Shown piece after piece: positions 56,295 to 64,000 of a stretch of DNA of 64,000 bases. A program made the translations under genes and the position numbers. Position 1 is the first letter of the stretch; the number at the start of each line of letters is the position of its first letter. This DNA is from Puccinellia tenuiflora (Eukaryota; Streptophyta; Magnoliopsida; Poales; Poaceae): the NCBI GenBank assembly GCA_012064385.1, contig QRDG01001876.1:202379-266378 (forward strand). Direction: 5' to 3'. Under the pieces are notes generated by a model that was not told the origin of the DNA, searched no databases, and worked only from the letters and a program-made list of their open reading frames with translations.

Positions 56295-59200
56295 TGTAAT
56301 GCCCCGGGGTTTTTCCCCAAATTAGATTTTTTTGCTTGTTTTTGTTTTTACATCATCATGACATCAGCATAATCGCATCGCATATTTTTGGCAACAAAAA
56401 TTATTTTTATTAAACCCTATTTTATTTTTCTAAAATTGTCGGAAAAGATTTTATCGAGACGGTCGTCTCCGTTTTCTAAAATTATTTGCAAAAGAAAAAT
56501 AATTTTGAGAATCGCGAGAGAGTAGCCCAATCCCGGCCCAAAAGCCCAACAAGCAAACCCTAGCCTCCAAACCCTAATCCTGTCCCTGCCTTTTTCTTTT
56601 CCCACCCCCTATGTTTTGCAGCCACCCTCTCTTGTTTTCTGTTTTTCGCGAAACGTCCTTCCACCTCCCCTTTTACCCTTTTCCCCCTCCTCTCTCTTTT
56701 CTCTCTCCTTTCTTTTCTTTTCATCTCTCCTTTCCCCGTGGTCTTCTTCCTCACCTGCATCCCCAACTCCCCGAGCCCGCATCCTCCTTCTCCTCCCACG
56801 CCACCATCCGTGTCGCCGCGCCTCTCCCTCCTTCCTCCGGCTCGGCCGGCCAGCCCGCCTCCGTCGCGGCTCCCCTCTGTGTTGCCTCCTCCCGCATCTG
56901 CGCGTCCACGCCCCTGCCGTGCTCCCGAGCTCCCGCCGCTCCTCCTCCGCCCGGAGCCTCCTCCGGCCTCCTGCACCAGCTCCTCACTCGCCGGTCGCCG
57001 TCCTCGCCCCCGCCCTTCCTCGCCTCGAGCCCGGCGTCCCCGCAGCCAGCCGCCTCTCCGCCCTTTCCCCGCGCCTGCCTCCTCCCTCGGCCGAGCCCGA
57101 GCTCGCGCGCCCGGCCTCCCTGCCCCGTCGTCGGCCCCCTCCGGCCAGTCTCCTCCCCGCCGCTCCTCCGCCCCAAGCCTGCTCCGGCCATGGCCCCCTC
57201 TCTCCGGCCGGCCAACTCCTCCCGAGACGAGCTCGACCTCTCTGTGTCGTACGCGTGCGTGAGTGCTCTCCGGCCCGTGCGTTCCCCTGCTCGTGTGCCC
57301 CTCCGTTTGCTGCCACGGTGCAGTTCCCCGAACCGATGTCTCCGTTCCCGACGGCTTCGTCCCGTTTCCGTCTCCGTGTGTGCTGCTGCCCGATCCCGTG
57401 TTTTCGATGTTTCCCGTTTCCCGTCGTGTTCGTTCCCGTCTCCGTGATGCCTCCGTGCCGTGAAACCGGTTGTTCCCGCCGTGGTTCCCCGATGCACCGT
57501 GAAGTCGTTCCCCGGTTCCCGATCCCGTTCCCGGTGCGGTTCCCCGAAGTTCCCCGACGTCTTCGTTTCCCCGTCGTGAACCCGGTGCCCGTTCCCGACC
57601 TTTCCCGTTTCCCCGGTGGCGCATTCCCGTTCCCGATCCCGTCTCCGTCGTGAAACCGTTCCCCGACGTGTTCCCAAGTTCCCCGTTTCCCCGTCGTGAA
57701 GCCGAAGACCGAGTACGACGACCACCGAGGATACGACGAGATCTTCCCCGACGTGTGAACAACGACGACATGCGCCAAGTTCTCCGATTCGAGTTGTGTG
57801 ACGTCCGCCTTCGTGCGCGTCCGTGAAGCCGACCCCCGATGCCGTGGAACCCCGACGACCCCGAAGCCCGGAACGCCAAGGTCTGCCACGACGACGACCC
57901 GAGTACGACTACTTCCACGACGTCGACTACCTCGACTACTTCGACTCCGGACGAATGACTACTTCGACTACTTCGACCACGTCGACTACTTCCTCTCCGA
58001 ATCCGAAGTTTCCCCGAATCCAATGTGTGACCCCAACCCTAAACCTCTATATGCCATATATATTCGTATCTTATAAAATCATGCATCATTAATTAAACAT
58101 CGAACCTTTATCCATTTAGTCGAATTAATCCAACTTAATTATGGGATTTGTCCGGTGCATCTATATTGTGCACCGATCCCATTTAAAATGTTTTGCCATG
58201 TGTTAGGGAATAAAATTGGACAACCTTTAATTTGTCATGCATCATGTCGTCAACATGCCGGTTCTTTTGCCATAGTAGTAAAATGCATCTTTTTCCGTTG
58301 CCCAGTGTTCGTTGCTTTTTCGGGATAGGCCGTTGAGTTGATGTGAGCAACGACAGATCCTGCTACCTCTACCGGATTGCAGGCAAGTGATACTCCCTTG
58401 ATATCTTTGCTTGTTTTCTGTCTCTCACTCGTCCTATCTTTTGTTCCTTGCTAGCCATATATATATCGATGCTTGTGTCCGATCCTATATGCATGTTTAC
58501 CTTGCAGCCATGATATAGCCACACCCCCACATCCTATTAACCTGTTGTTTGTTTACCTTGTTGGCCTTGCGAGTCGTAGTGCATGCTTAGGTGCTTTGCT
58601 TCAGTCCTGTTATCTCTTTTGTCTAGTCTTGTTAACATGATAGCTAGGCTCAACTTAAATGGTAATCTTTACTTTCCGTTGCGATGGGAATAACTTAATT
58701 AAAGATAAGGCACCGGCAGAAGGCCAATCGTGGCGTTTTGTTCTGCTAGTGTCGCCTAGGACCCGAGTTCTTTTCCGCTGATCCAAGACTGAGCGCACTA
58801 ACCACATGTGGGAGTTCTATGGGCCTCCCCGCAATCTATTACCGGATCCTCAAACTTGTCCAGGATGCCACAAGTAGTTCGGGTGTTTCGTAGATCTTGC
58901 GGTACGTTCGTTTATCGAGTGTGGAAGGAGGGGCAATCGTATGAGTGTTCCCTCCCGAAGCCGTCCACGCAACGGTTAGGCCCACCGCGAAGCTTCGGCC
59001 GGACTCTCAAGGTGGATCAGACCTAGCTAGGTGGCCCCCTGGACTTGTTTGTATTGAAGGGAAGTATTGCGTCGAAACCTCCACCGGTACACCTCTAAGC
59101 GAGTGTTTCGATGCGTGTGGGTTCATTGGTGCATCCCTGCAGGGTTAAATCTTTTCGAAAAGCCGTGTCCGCGGTTATGGACGACTTGGTGAAATGCGCT

Positions 59201-59950
59201 GGCTAAAAAGATCATAGACAACTTGCATCTTATGATGACTATTACTTGACTAGTAAGATAGATTACATGAATAATAATCTGATTAAAACTTGATCAACCG
59301 TGTGCGTGCCTTTGGGTTGCTCCTCGTGGGTTGATCGTGGAGTAACAATCGGCTGGGTATTGTTTGGTGATAGAATAGTTGGTTCCTTATGCGCTCTCTT
59401 ACCTTGTCTCTGTTAGACGGAAGTTGTAGCGTGTCTCTATTAGTTGATAGTGTTGCTTGCTGCTGCCTCAATCGCTAACCCTCTTCCACCGGAATTCCAG
59501 CTTTGATATCTTGTGAGTATTACTTGCCAGTACTGTTTATAGTACTGACCCCTTCGGGTCTGCTATTCCACATGCAGCCAACAGGTTTGAAGTCTGACGA
59601 CGTTAGCTTGGGAATCCCTCCGGCTTGGCCTGGGCAGGGATATGGTGCCTTCGTTTATCTTCAGGACTCTTAGTCCAATTTGTTTCTTGTCCGTAGCCGG
59701 ACGCTACCCGCTTCCGTTGTTATTTGGATCTTTGTATTGTATCTTGGTTCTTGACTCTGTGAGTCGTTGTTGTATATATGTTCTTTTGTGGGTTCCATCG
59801 AGAACTGTTGTAATGTTATCACAATTCCACCCGCATAACGTGTGTGTTGCGACGTGCACGTTATGCCTGGTGGGCGTCCTTTAGGATCGTTATTATGCGG
59901 ATTTGGCTGGAACGCTAAAATCTGCATAGTACCGATCTTGGGGCGTTACA
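56295..59950 (+). mobile_element. 5' giant LTR (3656 bp)
   Basis: Starts TGTAATGCCCCGGGG and ends CTTGGGGCGTTACA, forming inverted ends (TGTAAYGCCCC). It is followed by a tRNA-iMet-type PBS. A near-identical copy begins at 60392. Inside: AT-rich start, GC-rich segment (56690-57260), TTCCCCG-rich simple region (57300-57700), CGACTACTTC-rich region (57900-58000), then normal-composition sequence. Frames of 350-490 codons on both strands of the GC-rich part are compositional and have no domain. Likely a Gypsy LTR of a large-LTR family. Confidence 0.9.
57300..58000 (+). repeat. Cryptically simple GTTCCCCG and CGACTACTTC regions
   Basis: 57300-57700 has dozens of GTTCCC, TTTCCCC and CCCGTT words; 57895-57995 has CGACTACTTC, CGACTACCTC and TCGACTACTT in tandem-like order. 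The second LTR has the same at 61400-61800 and 61995-62095. Confidence 0.75.
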
Positions 59951-60391
59951 AAGTGGTATCAGAGCTCTGGTTTTTCGATACCCCTCGGTCCAGTCTGCCT
60001 GTAGGATACCCTAGCTAATGGTCGTTGTTTGTAGAGTGTCCAAACTATTTTACTAAAAATTATTTGAAAATATCTCAATAGGACTCTTGTTTACTCCTTA
60101 CCTCTATTCCATTTCCTCTCTTATCCCTGTGAGTTTTAAATCTTCTCTCTTATCTATCTTCCGGTCATAGCATCTTCGTGGGTGGACGATCTCTTGCCTT
60201 TTATACCTAATAGGTTCGATCTTGGAAGCATCTCGACGGAAGGTCATCGCCATCGACGTGAGCAAGAACCTCTTGTTAGTGGTGTCGAGAAGATCAACAT
60301 GGCGCGAGAAGATTCGATAGTTAACCTAGCTCTTCTTTCCCCTGACGATAGCGTGGATCTCGGGGCGAGATCCCTTGTTAGTGGTGTCGGT
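59951..60391 (+). mobile_element. Very short internal domain (441 bp)
   Basis: Between the two giant LTRs lie only a PBS, about 215 bp of leader and a possible gag start (MAREDSIVNLALLSPDDSVD at 60299) that stays open into the second LTR. The motif CTTGTTAGTGGTGTCG occurs twice (60271 and 60373), the second copy just before the LTR. No polypurine tract is seen before 60392. Confidence 0.75.
59954..59970 (+). other. Primer binding site, tRNA-iMet type
   Basis: TGGTATCAGAGCTCTGG, 3 bp after the LTR end, matches the 3' end of initiator Met tRNA, the most common plant LTR retrotransposon primer. Confidence 0.9.
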
Positions 60392-63300
60392 TGTAATGCC
60401 CCGGGGTTTTTCCCCAAATTAGATTTTTTTGCTTGTTTTTGTTTTTACATCATCATGACATCAGCATAATCGCATCGCATATTTTTGGCAACAAAAATTA
60501 TTTTTATTAAACCCTATTTTATTTTCTAAAATTGTCGGAAAAGATTTTATCGAGACGGTCGTCTCCGTTTTCTAAAATTATTTGCAAAAGAAAAATAATT
60601 TTGAGAATCGCGAGAGAGTAGCCCAATCCCGGCCCAAAAGCCCAACAAGCAAACCCTAGCCTCCAAACCCTAATCCTGCCCCTGCCTTTTTCTTTTCCCA
60701 CCCCCTGTGTTTTGCAGCCACCCTCTCTTGTTTTCTGTTTTTCGCGAAAACGTCCTTCCACCTCCCCTTTTACCCTTTTCCCCCTCCTCTCTCTTTTTCT
60801 CTCTCCTTTCTTTTCTTTTCATCTCTCCCCTTCCCCGTGGTCTTCTTCCTCACCAGCATCCCCAACTCCCCGAGCCCGCATCCTCCTTCTCCTCCCACGC
60901 CACCATCCGTGTCGCCGCGCCTCTCCCTCCTTCCTCCGGCTCGGCCGGCCAGCCCGCCTCCGCCGCGGCTCCCCTCTGTGTTGCCTCCTCCCGCATCTGC
61001 GCGTCCACGCCCCTGCCGTGCTCCCGAGCTCCCGCCGCTCCTCCTCCGCCCGGAGCCTCCTCCGGCCTCCTGCACCAGCTCCTCACTCGCCGGTCGCCGT
61101 CCTCGCCCCCGCCCTTCCTCGCCTCGAGCCCGGCGTCCCCGCAGCCAGCCGCCTCTCCGCCCTTCCCCCGCGCCTGCCTCCTCCCTCGGCCGAGCCCGAG
61201 CTCGCGCGCCCGGCCTCCCTGCCCCGTCGTCGGCCCCCTCCGGCCAGTCTCCTCCCCGCCGCTCCTCCGCCCCAAGCCTGCTCCGGCCATGGCCCCCTCT
61301 CTCGGCCGGCCAACTCCTCCCGAGACGAGCTCGACCTCTCTGTGTCGTACGCGTGCGTGAGTGCTCTCCGGCCCGTGCGTTCCCCTGCTCGTGTGCCCCT
61401 CCGTTTGCTGCCACGGTGCAGTTCCCCGAACCGATGTCTCCGTTCCCGACGGCTTCGTCCCGTTTCCGTCTCCGTGTGTGCTGCTGCCCGATCCCGTGTT
61501 TCCGATGTTTCCCGTTTACCCGTCGTGTTCGTTCCCGTCTCCGTGATGCCTCCGTGCCGTGAAACCGGTTGTTCCCGCCGTGGTTCCCCGATGCACCGTG
61601 AAGTCGTTCCCCGGTTCCCGATCCCGTTCCCGGTGCGGTTCCCCGAAGTTCCCCGACGTCTTCGTTTCCCCGTCGTGAACCCGGTGCCCGTTCCCGACCT
61701 TTCCCGTTTCCCCGATGGCACATTCCCGTTCCCGATCCCGTCTCCGTCGTGAAAACCGTTCCCCGACGTGTTCCCAAGTTCCCCGTTTCCCCGTCGTGAA
61801 GCCGAAGACCGAGTACGACGACCACCGAGGATACGACGAGATCTTCCCCGACGTGTGAACAACGACGACATGCGCCAAGTTCTCCGATTCGAGTTGTGTG
61901 ACGTCCGCCTTCGTGCGCGTCCGTGAAGCCGACCCCCGATGCCGTGGAACCCCGACGACCCCGAAGCCCGGAACGCCAAGGTCTGCCACGACGACGACCC
62001 GAGTACGACTACTTCCACGACGTCGACTACCTCGACTACTTCGACTCCGGACGAATGACTACTTCGACTACTTCGACCACGTCGACTACTTCCTCTCCGA
62101 ATCCGAAGTTTCCCCGAATCCAATGTGTGACCCCAACCCTAAACCTCTATATGCCATATATATTCGTATCTTATAAAATCATGCATCCTTAATTAAACAT
62201 CGAACCTTTATCCATTTAGTCGAATTAATCCAACTTAATTATGGGATTTGTCCGATGCATCTATATTGTGCACCGATCCCATTTAAAATGTTTTGCCATG
62301 TGTTAGGGAATAAAATTGGACAACCTTTAATTTGTCATGCATCATATCATCAACATGCCGGTTCTTTTGCCATAGTAGTAAAATGCATCTTTTTCCGTTG
62401 CCCAGTGTTCGTTGCTTTTTCGGGATAGGCCGTTGAGTTGATGTGAGCAACGACAGATCCTGCTACCTCTACCGGATTGCAGGCAAGTGATACTCCCTTG
62501 ATATCTTTGCTTGTTTTCTGTCTCTCACTCGTCCTATCTTTTGTTCCTTGCTAGCCATATATATATCGATGCTTGTGTCCGATCCTATATGCATGTTTAC
62601 CTTGCAGCCATGATATAGCCACACCCCCACATCCTATTAACCTGTTGTTTGTTTACCTTGTTGGCCTTGCGAGTCGTAGTGCATGCTTAGGTGCTTTGCC
62701 TCAGTCCTGTTATCTTTTTGTCTAGTCTTGTTAACATGACAGCTAGGCTCAACTTAAATGGTAATCTTTACTTTCCGTTGCGATGGGAATAACTTAATTA
62801 AAGATAAGGCACCGGCAGAAGGCCAATCGTGGCGTTTTGTTCTGCTAGTGTCGCCTAGGACCCGAGTTCTTTTCCGCTGATCCAAGACTGAGCGCACTAA
62901 CCACATGTGGGAGTTCTATGGGCCTCCCCGCAATCTATTACCGGATCCTCAAACTTGTCCAGGATGCCACAAGTAGTTCGGGTGTTTCGTAGATCTTGCG
63001 GTACGTTCGTTTATCGAGTGTGGAAGGAGGGGCAATCGTATGAGTGTTCCCTCCCGAAGCCGTCCACGCAACGGTTAGGCCCACCGCGAAGCTTCGGCCG
63101 GACTCTCAAGGTGGATCAGACCTAGCTAGGTGGCCCCCTGGACTTGTTTGTATTGAAGGGAAGTATTGCGTCGAAACCTCCACCGGTACACCTCTAAGCG
63201 AGTGTTTCGATGCGTGTGGGTTCATTGGTGCATCCCTGCAGGGTTAAATCTTTTCGAAAAGCCGTGTCCGCGGTTATGGACGACTTGGTGAAATGCGCTG

Positions 63301-64000
63301 GCTAAAAAGATCATAGACAACTTGCATCTTATGATGACTATTACTTGACTAGTAAGATAGATTACATGAATAATAATCTGATTAAAACTTGATCAACCGT
63401 GTGCGTGCCTTTGGGTTGCTCCTCGTGGGTTGATCGTGGAGTAACAATCGGCTGGGTATTGTTTTGGTGATAGAATAGTTGGTTCCTTATGCGCTCTCTT
63501 ACCTTGTCTCTGTTAGACGGAAGTTGTAGCGTGTCTCTATTAGTTGATAGTGTTGCTTGCTGCTGCCTCAATCGCTAACCCTCTTCCACCGGAATTCCAG
63601 CTTTGATATCTTGTGAGTATTACTTGCCAGTACTGTTTATAGTACTGACCCCTTCGGGTCTGCTATTCCACATGCAGCCAACAGGTTTGAAGTCTGACGA
63701 CGTTAGCTTGGGAATCCCTCCGGCTTGGCCTGGGCAGGGATATGGTGTCTTCGTTTATCTTCAGGACTCTTAGTCCAATTTGTTTCTTGTCCGTAGCCGG
63801 ACGCTACCCGCTTCCGTTGTTATTTGGATCTTTGTATTGTATCTTGGTTCTTGACTCTGTGAGTCGTTGTTGTATATATGTTCTTTTGTGGGTTCCATCG
63901 AGAACTGTTGTAATGTTATCACAATTCCACCCGCATAACGTGTGTGTTGCGACGTGCACGTTATGCCTGGTGGGCGTCCTTTAGGATCGTTATTATGCGG
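60392..64000 (+). mobile_element. Second giant LTR, cut by the window end
   Basis: Direct copy of 56295-59950 with only scattered single-base changes and 1 bp indels. About 50 bp of its end lie outside the window. It is either the 3' LTR of the same element or a second element inserted in the first; the right flank is needed to decide. Confidence 0.88.

Noticed and set aside
56560..58023. 487-codon open frame on minus, and 346-codon frames on plus, in both giant LTRs
   Set aside because: Very GC-rich simple sequence opens all frames; the products are Arg/Gly/Ser or Pro/Ser repeats without a domain, and they lie inside an LTR.
1..64000. CRISPR array, rRNA or tRNA genes
   Set aside because: Regular short repeats with unique spacers, rRNA segments and tRNA cloverleaf sequence were not seen. 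The tRNA-like words are retrotransposon primer binding sites.

Overview
The window is a 64 kb piece of a large, transposon-rich grass genome, most likely a Triticeae species (wheat, Aegilops or barley). Reasons: nested Gypsy LTR retrotransposons, LTRs of 3.7-4.6 kb, a CACTA element with many GTGGCGCACC-type subterminal repeats, Stowaway and hAT MITEs, and genes with GC-rich first exons. No prokaryotic operon, plasmid, phage or CRISPR structure is present. Species and TE family names are inference from the sequence alone.

Layout. (1) 1-16,405 is a nested transposon block. A minus-strand Gypsy element (LTR 15,910-16,405, gag from 15,854) is interrupted at 15,369/7,678 by a plus-strand 4.6 kb LTR-like unit (7,683-15,364, TSD CCTCG). 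That unit carries a 1.6 kb solo LTR (11,397-13,004, TSD AGGTT) and a 1.47 kb CACTA element (13,222-14,691, TSD GCC). The same gag is cut again at 6,888 by an Athila-like, apparently non-autonomous element (1-6,888), whose 5' LTR holds a 623 bp Mutator-like element with a perfect 9 bp TSD. (2) 16,406-19,480 has fragments of an unrecognised gene and small repeats. (3) 19,480-54,690 is a gene island with four EXO70-like (exocyst subunit) paralogues: A (+, 20,579-21,263), B (-, exons 29,676-29,195 and 23,762-22,732), C (-, exons 43,992-43,569 and 42,109-41,080, broken) and D (+, exons 51,723-51,799 and 53,536-54,217). Transposons separate or split them: a decayed Gypsy with a LINE inside the B intron, a PIF/Harbinger element with both its ORFs (32,576-35,083), a full-length but broken hAT element (36,164-39,401) lying exactly at the junction of a ~980 bp direct duplication, a small retroposed fragment with a 16 bp TSD (40,401-40,881), and several MITEs. 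(4) 54,690-64,000 is again retrotransposon: a minus-strand LTR fragment, then two nearly identical 3.66 kb LTRs (56,295-59,950 and 60,392 to the window end) separated by only 441 bp.

Genes working together. The only recognisable cellular genes are the EXO70 paralogues. EXO70 is a subunit of the exocyst, which tethers secretory vesicles at the plasma membrane; grasses have expanded lineage-specific EXO70 clades, some linked to immunity. Here the copies are short or N-terminally remodelled. B has a hydrophobic, probably membrane-spanning segment in its first exon. D gives an in-frame two-exon reading of about 252 residues. C is a pseudogene. A lacks a recognisable first exon. This looks like a tandem-duplicated, rapidly decaying and remodelling family in transposon-rich DNA.
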